From positions 34,641,809 to 34,705,808 of the forward strand of contig NC_067197.1 of assembly GCF_000699445.3 (NCBI RefSeq): DNA of 64,000 bases, read 5' to 3'. Under the pieces are notes generated by a model. The model made no database searches and was not told the origin of the DNA. It worked only from the letters and a program-made list of their open reading frames with translations. The position numbers and the translations under genes are program-made. Position 1 is the first letter of the stretch. Every line of letters begins with the position of its first letter. Below are positions 12,308-24,499 of this stretch, one piece after another. The DNA is from Schistosoma haematobium. Taxonomy: Eukaryota > Platyhelminthes > Trematoda > Strigeidida > Schistosomatidae.

Positions 12308-12458
12308 ATTTTGATAGAGTTTTGTTCTCTGAGCTGAAGGGTTTGGTCTTGAACTTCAGGACTTCTATCTGAAGTTTGTGCTGATGATGTTGTTGGAGAG
12401 AAAGATGAAAGCTCCACTACCAAACCATCCAGTTCAGAGAACAAAACTCCATCAAAAT
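12308..12458. repeat. Foldback element with 39-bp inverted arms
   Basis: The left arm 12308-12346 and right arm 12420-12458 are inverted copies with about four mismatches over 39 positions; both contain GAGTTTTGTTCTCTGA or its complement. A 73-base spacer separates them. It may be a small MITE-like element or a hairpin RNA source. I cannot name a family. Confidence 0.6.
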
Positions 12459-13348
12459 ATTTGTCCTATTCCATATATGTCAAACGTTTCAATGTAGTTT
12501 GATTATATTCTACTTTTCTATACACATTGATCAACGGCTGAATATAACATTTGAATTTACAAAAAAAAATGAACTGACAACCACCAACTGTTTTAGTACT
12601 GTTACATTGTATTCTTGCTTAGAAACACAGTTTTAACACAGCTTATTTATATACTAATTTATCAAATTAAACAATACCAGTAAACCAATCATATTCAACA
12701 TTTATACTGGCTCCAATTTGTCTGATACACATAGACAGACAGGTGCCTGTTGAATTTTGTGTTTTATTTTTTTGGGTTTTGTTTTTGTTTCCATTTAAGA
12801 TTGTGTGTTTAGGATAGTTGTAAATACATATTGATATTGTATTGGTTGTTTATTTCATCCAATCAAATGTTTATGTTTTCAATAGACAGACTGGCGCCTA
12901 ATACTTACTCATTTTTGTGTTTTAACGAATAAATCAACAGACGATAAGGCAATTAATATATCAGTAACAAATTTATAGTGATCACATCGATATTATTTCA
13001 AATGAGGGCAAATATGCAAAAGTTGAATTTCAACCATAACGATTTCGTTATTATAGTACTTACTTATCAAAAAACAAAAAAATATTTTCCTTGTCCTACC
13101 TCTAAAATAGTTCAATTTTAGATATTGACTAAGCACAGTTCTAAGAAAAGAAAATTTACTTATTTTCAATCCTTTTTTTCTTAAGCAACTTGTTTACTGA
13201 TGATTATACTTTATTTTCTTACCGTAAAAGGGTGGTGGTAGGTTTAATGGTTATCGGCGCTAAATTAGCAACAGTAAACCAACCTGGTGATTGTCCAGAC
13301 TAAACTGTATGTATAAAAATATACCATTAACCTGACTGTTTGTTTACG

Positions 13349-13350
<2 letters not shown>
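12459..13350. other. AT-rich non-coding stretch
   Basis: I see no supported feature here. Confidence 0.35.
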
Positions 13351-13394
<44 letters not shown>

Positions 13395-13395
13395 T
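13351..13395. repeat. (TA)n microsatellite
   Basis: About 45 bases of alternating TA, followed by a short GTGTGT run. Confidence 0.95.
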
Positions 13396-14191
13396 GCGTG
13401 TGTGTTTATTGGTATAATTTGATATAGAGGGACAGAATGACATAAATTGTTGAAGAAACTCTTTTGTATGTACAAGATGGGTGTGTGGGTGGTTAGGTAG
13501 TCGGATAGTCAGTGAGTAAGAGGGGGTAGATAAATTAATTTTCGACAATGGCTTTTGATACGCCAATATTATGACCTAAACTCGTCCCCTATTACAATTT
13601 CTATTACACTATAATTATTAGCTACTATTTAGTTACATTGATAAAGATCAACATGAGAGAACGTTTATAATTTGGAATTAAATAATAACTTAACAGCTAC
13701 AAGAAAAGAGATCTTAAAACTTCAATAGAGTAAAATAGTTATCTCCTTGAGAAATTTAAAGGAAATATCATTTTTCATTGTATTTGATTAGAAAATAACA
13801 AACAAACAAACACTTTCCCTTTTCTAACTTTCAATATTCATAACTATTGTAATACCAGTATATAAATGAATACAATATACAATAACAATAAAATATCTAG
13901 AAAATAATTAACATTATAAATGAATATTTACACACCAGAAAAGTTTAGAAAAAGACAGAAGTAGAAATATCCTACTGTAACTATTAAAAACAAACTAATT
14001 TTCTCTCAGTTTTTGTTGTTGTATTATGAATTGTACATTTAAAATACAATTTATTCATCATCATTGAATAATAATAGTAATAATCAAAGTTTAAGAAACC
14101 AGACATTGGGTGAGAATTGTATCCACTTCTTCATTTCGGTAAGTAGATTATATTGAAATGATTTAGATTTATTACTTCGAATAAATTTATT
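13396..14191. other. AT-rich non-coding stretch
   Basis: I see no supported feature here. Confidence 0.35.
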
Positions 14192-14515
14192 ATTTAGTAG
14201 TTGAAATCATGATTCAATTAAAGCTAGAACACCATGAAAAACCTGGAAGCACTGGACGGTCGCTTTTTCCTATCGTGGAACTTTTCAGCAGTGAGCACCC
14301 AGGACCTATCAGTCTCGCGCGCGAGCGCTTAACCACCAGACCACTGGGCCGGCACCTCGCGAGGCGGGATCGTGGATGCACACTATTGAGGAGTCCTACA
14401 ATAGGATGAAACGGCCGTTCAGTGCTTCCAGGTTTTTCATGGTGGTCTAGCTTCAATTAACACATGATCTCAACTATTGAAATTACTAAAATCTCTACAA
14501 AAAACCCCTTCTGAT
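14192..14515. mobile_element. Inverted (snap-back) dimer of family A hammerhead retroposon
   Basis: The left arm (about 14192-14340) is a minus-strand unit with tail, hammerhead region and tRNA-like region (GCGCGCGAGCGCTTAACC). The right arm (about 14341-14515) is a plus-strand unit starting at CTCGCGAGGCGGGATCG, through its hammerhead to the tail CCCCTTCTGATAC. The two tails point outward. Right-arm core TTGAGGA has lost C3; the left-arm core is also mutated. Long open frames on both strands here come from this palindrome and are not genes. Confidence 0.8.
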
Positions 14516-16159
14516 ACAAATTTATTATGCATTATTTAATGAGCATTAGATCAGTAATAATTTGAGATAGTAATTTGTAGAGACTACTACTACTACATTT
14601 GAAATTAGTTATTACAATAAACTGGTATTTATTTGAGAACTATTGTGAATTAAAGACATGATATTAGTGAACATTGATAGTTTCAAATCAAGTCCTTACA
14701 ATGTTGATAAATTTCATAAATTAACTATCAATTTCGATAATACTTTCTTATATTTATTTTAGCGATTGTTGTAATTGGACAGTACATTTGGTACTTCATC
14801 AGGAAAACCATGTATCTGACAGGATAATAACGAATACGAATCTGAATACACTAATATTTAAATACGTTAATGTACAGTCGGATTAATAGTCAAATTTTGT
14901 ATGAGTTGAAATGAATAGTAATTAGCATCAATTCATCAATAACCTAATATATGAACAGACATTGATTTATTTATTTAAACATATAAACATTGGTGCAAGG
15001 AGACAGTAAATAAATATGTACCACACTTCACCATTCTGTCTATGTGAAGTTTAGGATACTGCCAAGGCGCCCAAACGGAAGTAGGCTAATTTACCAAGTT
15101 AGATAATTACTCTTTCTTAAGATGTGATTATATGTTATAGATGATTGGAAAATGTCTGTTTCCTATGTTACTCTTATTCGAACTAGTTTAGTTCTTAAAT
15201 ATATCGACCCCCCCCCCGATGTAGTAACATTAGTGAAAAGTAGATATCTTTGACTCGTTTTATATATTCATCAGTTTTCATGGGGATCATTTTCTTGTTT
15301 CGAATACAGATTGAAACTCCACAATTGATGTTAAATCTGATAGAATCCTTTATAATGGGTGTGACTGATAATTCAGTATAGATTTTTAATGTTACTTCTT
15401 ACCGGCTTAATCAAGTTGAACATTTGTTGCATTAGTTGATGACATGAACAGTTTTGGAGGTTAAATTAGGAGATAACATCAGGTTATCCAACTATTGATG
15501 TGAATTATAAAATATAAACTTCTTTAATTGTGATCTTTGATTGATGAACATCTATCAAAATAAATCTCATATATAAACGGATTCATTTTTTTATTTTTTA
15601 AATTCTAGATTTTAAACATGTGTTGTGCTCTTCGCTTCAGATTCTGGTTATTCTTACTGAACTCTTTCCCTGTCTATGATTAACACTAACATTTTAAGTA
15701 TTTGACTATCGATTTTTTTTAACCACCTACAAGTGTACTAATATAAGATATAGCAACGTAAATTAATGTACGTCTATCCCTAGTTGTGTGATGTTATAAA
15801 CTGACTTACTCTTTATATTGATTACACTCTAATCTCAACTGACAGTGAGTTATAACATTGACACAAAAATTTTATCTTTAAATTATCCATTATAAATGAG
15901 ATAATATTTTCCCCAATTGAATCCTTGGTTACTAGTAAATAATCTTGATTGAAACATGTTAAATCTCTTTGATTTTCCAATTTTAAGTTGGATACACACT
16001 GTTGAGCAGTTGTATACAAAGATGATGCAACTATATAACAATACATGCTAAATAGTTTTGAATTATTCATCAGCTGATCCAATTGTTTGAAAAATCATTT
16101 TTCACAAAATTCTTAATTAAATATATATTTTATTAGTAAATTAAGTTTTGAAAATTAAG
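14516..16159. other. AT-rich non-coding stretch with C10 run
   Basis: No supported gene. A run of ten C at 15208-15217 stands out in otherwise AT-rich DNA. The 86-codon open frame on the minus strand at 15822-16082 has no recognisable features. Confidence 0.4.
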
Positions 16160-16248
16160 ATGATGAACTGATCAACGTTAGACCATCATTAAAAAACCTG
16201 GAAGCACTGGACGGTAGTCTCGTCTTATTGTGGGACTCCTCATGATCT
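16160..16248 (-). mobile_element. Hammerhead retroposon 3' part, inverted
   Basis: Minus-strand tail and hammerhead region up to about TGAGGAGTCCC. It stops abruptly and the sequence continues with a plus-strand tail, which makes another snap-back junction. Confidence 0.65.
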
Positions 16249-16685
16249 CAATCAAAAAACTTAATCTCAACCAAAAAACTTAATCTCAACAACCCCCAAT
16301 ACTGTTAATTACAATGTGCCCACTAATGACTAACTTCGTCAGGGAATTCTCAGAGTTCTAGTGAGAAGCCGTGACCAATGGAGCTAATCCGTGTCAGGTA
16401 GAGACAGGTAGGTACCTCATTAAAATGGAAGATAGTCGCGGAATTTCGTGGATTGAATGAGGTTAGACATTAAAACCATTGGATTCTGGCCGGATCAGTG
16501 GTCCAGTAAGTTAAGCGTTCGAGCGCGAGACTGAAGACCCTGGGTTCGAATCCAGCGAGCGGGATCGTAGATGTGCACCGCTGAGGAGCCCCACGATAGG
16601 AAGAAACGGCCGCCCAGTGCTTCTAGGTTTTCAATGGTGGTCTAACATCAATCAGTACATGATCTCAATCAATAAATCATCATGT
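16249..16685 (+). mobile_element. B-subfamily hammerhead retroposon with upstream tail, tandem junction
   Basis: A plus-strand tail (ATCTCAATCAAAAAACTTAA, partly duplicated) at 16249-16300 is followed directly by the head of a full unit (GTGAGAAGCCGTGACC). Next come the tRNA-like region (A-box-like CAGTGGTCCAGTAAG, B box GGTTCGAATCC at 16543-16553), the hammerhead (16568-16622) and a B-type tail. CTGAGGA is kept, but the cleavage triplet is GCC, so the required U is lost. Confidence 0.8.
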
Positions 16686-17033
16686 CAACCAAGAATATAT
16701 TGACTAATCTAAATAAAACCACACAGAGAATAAAAATTTAATTTAAATAAATAAAATAAGTTAATTTATTGGTGCCGGAAGTCAAAATAAAATAACACAA
16801 AAAAGAACGTACTCTAAAATAAGTACCACTTTTTTCGCTTGTTTTTCTTCATATTCTAATAGAGTATATCAGGTGTGAAATATTATGTAATTGAAATAAT
16901 TGAAATTATTATTATAGCTTAGTTTGGTTGTTTTTTTAATTAGTAATACCACTTATAAATTTCTATTATGGAATGAGTTAATGTATTATGAATATTTCCG
17001 CCTAAACTATGATGTAGGTAAGATATCCAGTCA
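16686..17033. other. AT-rich non-coding stretch
   Basis: I see no supported feature here. Confidence 0.35.
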
Positions 17034-17824
17034 ATCAATCAGTCAGTCAGCTACAACATACGGCTAGGCACATGTATGTATCGGTTCAAGTTGCCATACC
17101 TCATTAGCACAAAAACATAAACACCGAATTGATAGAAGTAGTTAATTCAATGGTGGTAATATAAAAAAGAAAGATTGTACATAAAGATGTAATACGGGAA
17201 TAAAGAATTAGAAAGATATAAAGCAATTTTAATCTGATAGTTTAAGGGAAGACAGACAGTATATACACCGACGCCATCGTGATCGATTCTGAGTCACGTC
17301 ACAAACAGTCTCCAACCATTGGTTATGATAAACACACGGACCCGAACTATGTAGTCTGCATCTATCAGCATGACTCAGATTAGAAGTCAGTGACCTGAAG
17401 GACCGATGCTACGTTTTGGTTTGGCCACCCCTAACTTTCTTTCAACCGTCTCCAACACTAGTCGTAGTAATCGGTGTTCAGGCATACGTAATACGTCGCT
17501 CACCCATCTTAGTAGTTGAAGATTACACAACCTCATCAACTGATTAACCATCACTCCCTAATATCCTGCGTCTAACCTCACTATTACTTACACGGTGATC
17601 CTAGTGGATGCGAGCAATATTTCTAAGACACCTGTGATCAAATACTAGTAACTTACGAATATCTTCTACTCTTAATGGCCACGTTTCACAGCCGTAAAAT
17701 AGAGCAGAATGAACTGCCGTGCAGTATACTCGTCCTCTTATTGACAGACAGATATCTTGCCTTCGCTATAGATCATGTAAGTTGGCAAAAGCCAAACGAG
17801 CTTTCTAAATCCGTAGGTAAGATA
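17034..17824 (-). mobile_element. 3' third of L2-type non-LTR retrotransposon
   Basis: This is the longest L2-type copy. The minus strand encodes the region after the RT catalytic core: ALFYGCETWPLRVEDIRKL, FDHRCLRNIARIHWDHRVS, then the GGQTKT and NQWLETVCDVTQNRSRW blocks. It ends in a 3' UTR and (CTGA)n near 17034-17052. Stops and frameshifts interrupt it. It is part of a non-LTR retrotransposon polyprotein with the reverse-transcriptase core truncated away. Confidence 0.85.
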
Positions 17825-18379
17825 TCCATTTGTTAACTAATGAATAAGTATACTTTACAACAGTTCGTAATGTTTTATAGCTTTGAATAATAGTCTATAA
17901 AATTAGAGGATATTTATTGATAATTAATATTTGTCTCTAGATGCCTTTGAAGTATTTCTCATTTTTGTTAGTACTACAACCGTTTGTCTTCCTTTATATA
18001 TTGAGTTTCAAAATTATCTTATGTTTTTCTGTACCATAAATTCATTCTTTCTTCCTAAAGCTTATTGTTTATGCTGTTACTATTTCTACTTCTCTGGTAT
18101 TATTCAGCATAATTTCATCTCGTTTTGCTAATGTGGTGTGGTACCTTGAAACAATGCACAAATGTGCTTTATATCACCTTATTTATATCAGTTATAGTCA
18201 TCTTGAAACCTTAGAGAAATGTGTTTCAACCTAAGCCATTCTTGTCATTTGAATCAGAATAGACAGATGTAGTACTGCCAATTATAATGAAATAAATTAA
18301 ACAACATAAAAAACATATTGTATTGGAAATGAAGGACCGATTCAAAACCATATTACAAAAATATATTTAAATATCAGTT
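17825..18379. other. AT-rich non-coding stretch
   Basis: I see no supported feature here. Confidence 0.35.
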
Positions 18380-18940
18380 TGCATCCATTAAAAAAAGGGA
18401 TTTATGTGTGTTTTAAGACAGTGGTCTTGAGTGCTATTAGAGGTATGAGGGCGGTTATCACTTCCCGGTTGCCCACACCGTGGAAGGGTTCTTCTGGAGG
18501 TGCCTGAAAAGGAAATTGGATTAAAAGTGGTCTTAGTGACCTGAGAGCGTGACCGCAGTGCCCAAGGGACAACTGCTTATGGTCGGTCACACACGACCTT
18601 CTAATGGGTAATTTTTGTGTTAGCTCCGTACTTGTTGAGACCTTACCACCGGAGACGGACATCCGTGGGATAAGGCAAAGTTTGCATTTTTAAGGTCGAC
18701 CTTTTCTAACCCCACCCCTCCTTGTGGGAAGGCAGCATCGCTGTCATGCTGGTTGTCTGAAGGAAACACCTTACTGCTGTCACACCTCTGTACAGTCAGC
18801 AGTACGACTTCGCCTTTGAACCTTAGGTTTGTTGCTTTTAGTCTTACCGCTCTTCAACCGACCTGTCTGACATGGTAGGACCCTGAGGAACGGTTGTTCC
18901 GGCCAGTATAGCTCGGTTGCTTCATCACGATAGGCGATTA
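18380..18940 (-). mobile_element. GC-richer retroelement 5' region, family uncertain
   Basis: This block is clearly richer in G and C than its surroundings. It reads as a coherent unit on the minus strand from about 18940 (GCAACCGAGCTATACTGGCC) to 18380. The style resembles the 5' UTR of a schistosome non-LTR element, and I recall similar sequence as repetitive in schistosomes, but I cannot name the family. The 86-codon minus-strand open frame inside it has no domain I can identify. Confidence 0.5.
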
Positions 18941-20139
18941 ACTTAATTATTTAACTACACTGTTTAAAAGAAAATATTTATCTTGATTGTATGAAACATA
19001 AAAAGCATCAATACCAATCAAGAATTCTAAATAGAAGTTGTGGATATGGTTTATCCTTCAGACGGAATATTGTACTGACGATATTGTCTAGAAAGATAAT
19101 GAAAGCTTCAGAATTAAACCACCCAACTTACAGAATACGATTCCTTTAAGATTCTAAGTGGATAGTTCTTTGAATAATAATAATAATAATGAGAGAAGAA
19201 CAAGAAATGTAGACAAAATTGTGCAAATGTTGCGTTGAAAGAAAATACATTCCACTTTTTTTAATAATGCTACTATTTTTAGATTATAAATGCTTAGATC
19301 CTCCCCTATGTAAAGTAGTTTAAAGAACAAATCTTTAGTCATGTTTGATTATATGTTGTAAATTCTATTAAAAGCAGAGTCTGTGGCTGAATATTCTAAA
19401 CATACGACATATTGTAAAACATATTTGATCAAGGCTTTCATTTATTAGATTGTCCTGGTAGATGTTCATTAGTATGATGAAAGAAATTTGTTAAAAGGAC
19501 TAAAATGGTGATTACACAAGAGCAAATGATAGGATTTATGTACGTTTAATTAGTAATTCGTGATAGCTTATTCTTAAGCATAGAAATCTTTATCGTAGGT
19601 TCTAGAAGTATTTGCTGTATGTAATCTCTTTCAAATATACCTGGATACATAGATTTTTAGGTAGAACACTGGTGTTATCTCCCACATGAACTCAAGGTTC
19701 ATAAACAAATTAAATAACTATAAATTATGGTACGAAAAATTATTGAGACATAACATTTACAAGTTATTGATAGTTGTAGTTACATTTTGCTCATAATGAT
19801 CTAAAAAGTCAAGAACCATTTCGTTTGTCCACCTCAATAATTTTGTCAGTTAACAAGTGGTCACTGTATTCGTAAGGTGACTTAATCCTGGAGATTAAAT
19901 TTTTTTAAAAAAGATCAGTAATATAGCAGTGTCCTTATGCAAATCATATTTGTTTATGTCGAAATTTCAGTACACAAAGAAAAGTGGATATCTATAGATG
20001 ATATTTGCTCAAAGTTAATTAAAGATCTTATAAACATGAAATGATTGGTAAGGTATATTATGGTTAATGTAAGAAATGCCTCTATAATCACTCCTATATT
20101 TAACAACAAGATGAAATTTATTTCTAAAACTGAAATGTT
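18941..20139. other. AT-rich non-coding stretch
   Basis: I see no supported feature. Small open frames here are unremarkable. Confidence 0.35.
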
Positions 20140-20295
20140 AAATGATCATTGTTCTTTCGTTTCCATACTAATTGTTTGTTCTCATTTTCTTTTCTTTGAA
20201 CTTCATAACCTTTTGCCGCTAGGCATCCCGCTTTTTGATTGGTGTTATATACTATTTATATCTGTCGATATTAGTAGCATATACCATAGCATATT
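20140..20295 (+). repeat. Dispersed repeat R4, partial and diverged
   Basis: Shares the order of motifs with 21737-21915, 57405-57618 and 62515-62688: a CT-rich stretch with TTCTCATTTTC, GCCGCTAGGCAT, then TTATATACTATTTATATCTG. A short open frame here follows the repeat and is not evidence of a gene. Confidence 0.5.
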
Positions 20296-20606
20296 ACGAT
20301 AAGATGTATGAATGAACTACCTAATAAATCAAATCAGATGAAATTTACTAGAAATTCTTATTCCTGATTACTGAACGTTTATTCCATATTGATTTATGTT
20401 TAGAAATATTGACTAGTAGATTATTATTTCATCGAATAATTCGTTTAAAACATTTCTTTTTATCTTATTACACTTTCACTTGTTCTAACTCTCACCTTAA
20501 AGAATCCCTCAAAGAACTCGATTCTTCATCGTTAAGTGTACTTTATATAATGGAGACTAGATGCTGTTTTATTGAAAATGAATTTCAAGTTCTTACTGGT
20601 TAGACA

Positions 20607-21165
20607 CAGGTTAGACACAAGGTATTAGGGAATGATGGTAAATCAGTTGATGAGGTTGTGAATCTTCATCGACTGAGATGGTTGGGCCACATGTTGCATA
20701 TGTCTGAACACCGACTACCTCGACACGCAATGGAGATGGTTGGAAGTTAGGGGTGGCCAAACCAAAACGTGGCACCAGTGCTTGAAGTCACTAACTTCTA
20801 GTCTGAGCCATGTTGGTAGATGCAGACTACTTGGTTGGGGTCCGCGTGACTGTCGTAACCAATGGTTGGAGACTGTCTGTGACATGACTCAGAATCGATC
20901 ACAATGGCGTAGGTGTATACACTCTCTATCTTCCCTTAAATTAAGAGATTAAAATTGCTTCATATCTTTCTTTCTATGAACTAATTCTCTCTCCGTGTAC
21001 TATATCCTTATTGCAATCTTTCTTTTATATATTACCACCTCTGAATTAACTACTTTTATGAATCCGGTGTCCATCTTGTTGTGTTAATGAGGTATGGCAA
21101 CTTGGACCGATGAATATATGTGCCTGGTCCTACGTTGTAGCTGACTGACTGACTGACTGATTTAC
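20607..21165 (+). mobile_element. 3' end of L2-type non-LTR retrotransposon
   Basis: The plus strand reads VDEVVNLHRLRWLGHMLHMSEHR, then the GGQTKTWHQCLKSLTSSLSH block and NQWLETVCDMTQNRSQWRR. It ends with a 3' UTR and four CTGA units at 21142-21161. This copy is less damaged than 3054-3545 but lacks a piece between the GHMLHM motif and the GGQTKT block. Confidence 0.85.
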
Positions 21166-21399
21166 TTAGTCCCTAATAGTTTTCTGCTGCACACAAATAA
21201 GGAAGTTTTGAATAAATAAAAGGCCTATTTTCACTAACAGTCATAACTAGCTCCATACATTCAATTATATCCACTTAAATCAGAGAATAGAGCTTTCATC
21301 AAATTACAGTAAAGTGAAAACATTTTATTATGAACCTGCTCAGAGTACAAATAATCTTAGTCAATGAAGTGAAGGAGAACACAAGTAAGGACAATCCAA

Positions 21400-21660
21400 C
21401 TTCGTGGATTGGTTGACGTTAGATATTAACACCACTAAAAGCTGGCCGGATCAGTGGTCCAGTAAGTTAAGCGTTCGAGCGCGAGACTGAAGACCCTGGG
21501 TTCGAATCCCGCAAGGGGGATCGTAGATGTGCATTGCTGAAGAGACCCACAATAGGACGAAACGGCCGCCCAGTGCTTCTAGGTTTTCAATGGTGGTCTA
21601 ACATCAATCAGTACATGATCTCACTCAAAAACTTAACAATCTTCACAACCCCTAAACTGA
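21400..21660 (+). mobile_element. B-subfamily hammerhead retroposon
   Basis: Plus strand: the end of the head (GGATTGGTTGACGTTAGA), tRNA-like region (B box GGTTCGAATCC at 21499-21509), hammerhead at 21527-21585 and B-type tail. The core has CTGAAGA and GAAA, but the cleavage triplet is GCC, as in the 16249-16685 copy, so cleavage is not expected. Confidence 0.8.
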
Positions 21661-21664
21661 AAAT

Positions 21665-21915
21665 CGAATGTATTTGAATAGAAAATTACAGAACATCTTA
21701 GTAAAATCTGAGAATCATACAGTAAGTACTTCATTTGTAAAATGTCCATCAACCATCTTAGACTTCATTGTCCCTTCATTTCCACAACAATCATTCTTTG
21801 TTCTCGTTCTGTTTCTTCAATCTTCTTAACCTTCTACTGCCAGGTATTTCACTTTCGATTGATGATACATACTATTTATATCTATCGATATCAATATCAC
21901 TGTTATTTATTGTAG
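21665..21915 (+). repeat. Dispersed repeat R4
   Basis: Begins AATCGAATGTATTTGAATAG and shares an ordered series of motifs with 57322-57618 and 62497-62688. It lies directly after a hammerhead unit here and again at 62497. I do not recognise the family. Confidence 0.6.
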
Positions 21916-22675
21916 ATTAACATTTAAAAGTTGGAATATATACTTTACAATCAGCATTTTCATGATCATTTCCTATATTTAAAGATGGTATCTTAGAAAA
22001 GGTAAACAGTAGCTACCGTAGAAACGTTTTCTTAATTAATATATTTCCGAGAACCCCAGTATAATTTATTTTAATTTCTTATTTAACCTGACTATTTATT
22101 AGATAATTTATATAAAATTTATCTAGTTGTTTATCAGTATGTATTCATTGTTCCATGTGAAACAGTATCCAGGAGTTTCGGATCGTATATTAAGTGAAAT
22201 AACATTCAGCTATTGACTAAAATTTCAATGGTTCATATATTCGACCTCGATCAGTTTATGATTGATCAGTTTTTGATAGTGTTAACTCTCAGACATCTTC
22301 AATTCATTTTATTCCTGTGACTTTCTTCTTTTTTTCTCGGTTATTCAATGCATAGATTTTAATTTATTCAGTGAATATTGTAATTTTTTGTCATAAGAGC
22401 TAGTTAACAGAATTATTTAGTTGAAACAAATCTAAGACACGGATATGTTTTGTAACACTTGAACAGTTATGTAATAGGTAACTTAGATACTTGAACAAGA
22501 CATCAAAAATTATTCATGATAACATTTTAATTTAAGTCTTTCATTTCAGTTAATCTTTAACAAGTGATCTTTAGCGGTAAATTCATTTGATTGTTATTTC
22601 TTATATTCATGATTATAACAACAGTACCTAAGGCTTTCTTTCTTAAACATGAATCTAAAGAATATTCCTAACTAT
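21916..22675. other. AT-rich non-coding stretch
   Basis: I see no supported feature here. Confidence 0.35.
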
Positions 22676-23110
22676 AGGTGTAACGACCGAAATGCCAATA
22701 TTCGGTTTGAACGCAGAACTAAAGAACCAAAATTTATTTGATTAGATCAGACTACGTTCTTCCGTATAATGTACGAAGCGTTTTTGAGTTACTCATATTA
22801 AATTATATCAAAACACAAACTCTATGCTTAATTTAAACGGTTCTAATTTAAGAAATAGAACAAATTATATCAAAAATACAAAATACCTCAAACGGTACAA
22901 CCTGTGCTATATAGTCAAGGGTTTCTCTAAACAACAAACGAAACAGTTAATACAAAAGAGTTCAATACCTGGGAATCAATAAAAATATTCCCAACAAGAT
23001 GGGATCATATATCTATCTGCAGGGATTCCAGCAATCTTTCCAAACAGACAGTCAAAGGTTAACAGTCACACACTGAACCACGATGTGCATTTGAGCTTAG
23101 TCAAACACGA
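22676..23110. other. Possible LTR-like sequence
   Basis: A more complex, less AT-only block begins TGTAACGACCGAAATGCC. The TGT start suggests a solo LTR, but no matching end, second copy or target duplication is seen in the window. Tentative. Confidence 0.2.
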
Positions 23111-23167
23111 CCTTATTATCAATAGTTCAGCAACATACAACCAAAAAAATTAGATAACAAAAGGTAA

Positions 23168-23171
<4 letters not shown>

Positions 23172-23249
<78 letters not shown>

Positions 23250-23254
23250 GAGAG
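23172..23254. repeat. Long (TA)n microsatellite with (GA)n edge
   Basis: About 75 bases of uninterrupted TA, then CAGAGAGAGAG. It creates a false Ile-Tyr open frame on the minus strand. Confidence 0.95.
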
Positions 23255-24499
23255 AAGTTTGAAAGTTGAATCCACTTCTCATAATGTAGCTAGAAATAAA
23301 AAGAATTATCTGTCTAATTTCATTTAAAAGATATATTCGTAGGGATCGAATGTCTATGTCTCGGAAACTTTGATAAAAGTAGATTTTGTTCTTGTCAAGA
23401 TTCATAAAACAAGTTTTGTTTATACACCTGAGCCAAACAAAGTACAGATGCTTTCCACAAGGATTAGATTGTGTAAATTAGTAGCTTACTAAATAATAAA
23501 TGATTAACTAATTGATGTCTAAACACTAGTGCTAATCAAGCAACTCTCATAATTATGGCTGCTAGAGTCATCAAATACGAAATGTAAGTCTAGTGTATTT
23601 TTATGTTTGCGTATTCAAAGGGATATATTGGTTTGTCTAGGCATCAAAAGTTAATGGATAAGACTATCGATTACACTTGTCATCTAGGAGCTATTCATAT
23701 CATAATATGACTGGCCATTATTCAGTCAGTGCAGTCATTTAAGCCAATATTTCAGTAATTAAAAAAAGGTTGTAGGCATTATTAAACCAAAAATCTTTAA
23801 GGTACATCCTATTAGTCTAGTTTCAAACAGAATTCAACAATTACTTTCATGTCTTCTATTGTCAGATGCTTATATTTGCATGACTTTGAATTGTTAAAAC
23901 AGTATCTGAGCAAATTCAGAAGTATATTTCTAACATGAACAAATGCAAAATGCAGTACAATGACAAAGAAAATGTCTTACATTTATTTATAATTAAAGTT
24001 GGTCAAAGTTGGAAATTCGATTTTATTAAAGTTAGATCTGAGCTCATGGTATCATTGGTGAATACTGACCAAAAACTGATTGTTGAAAATGAAATATATT
24101 CATATCTATACATAAGCAATGATCCTACTATACTATAAACCTAGCAAACTATAAAATGTAAAGTATATAATTCCAACTTTTTGTCTAAATGGCTGCCGTG
24201 AAATCTAAGCATCCTAGACTCGGTCTTATGTAAGGTTGTGAATATATATACTGTTAATAAACCATGAAAATTCAAAAGTTGTTTTGCTCTCCGAAATTTT
24301 TGACTGATCCCTTGCCAAATGTCACGATGGCTGATGTTGTCATACCATATTAGTACAATGAGATGAAATTGTCAAGATGTATTTCAAAAGTAATCGGAGT
24401 AAGGTATTAACAATGACTATGAAAAAGACCAACCATTAACAATAGGATTCTAACGGATATATTAGAAGGGTATACATGAAAGAATTTGAGATGGAGGGG
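23255..24499. other. AT-rich non-coding stretch
   Basis: I see no supported feature here. A 67-codon plus-strand frame at 23935-24138 is not recognisable. Confidence 0.35.

Noticed and set aside
12241..12444. 67-codon minus-strand frame
   Set aside because: Lies across the foldback element and has no independent support.
14209..14456. Overlapping open frames on both strands
   Set aside because: They read the hammerhead retroposon palindrome; similar frames recur in other copies of the repeat.
16505..16570. tRNA gene candidate
   Set aside because: A- and B-box-like motifs are present, but there is no matched acceptor stem or normal anticodon arm, and the same sequence recurs in all hammerhead units.
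23127..23405. 92-codon minus-strand frame with an Ile-Tyr repeat
   Set aside because: Created by the (TA)n microsatellite.
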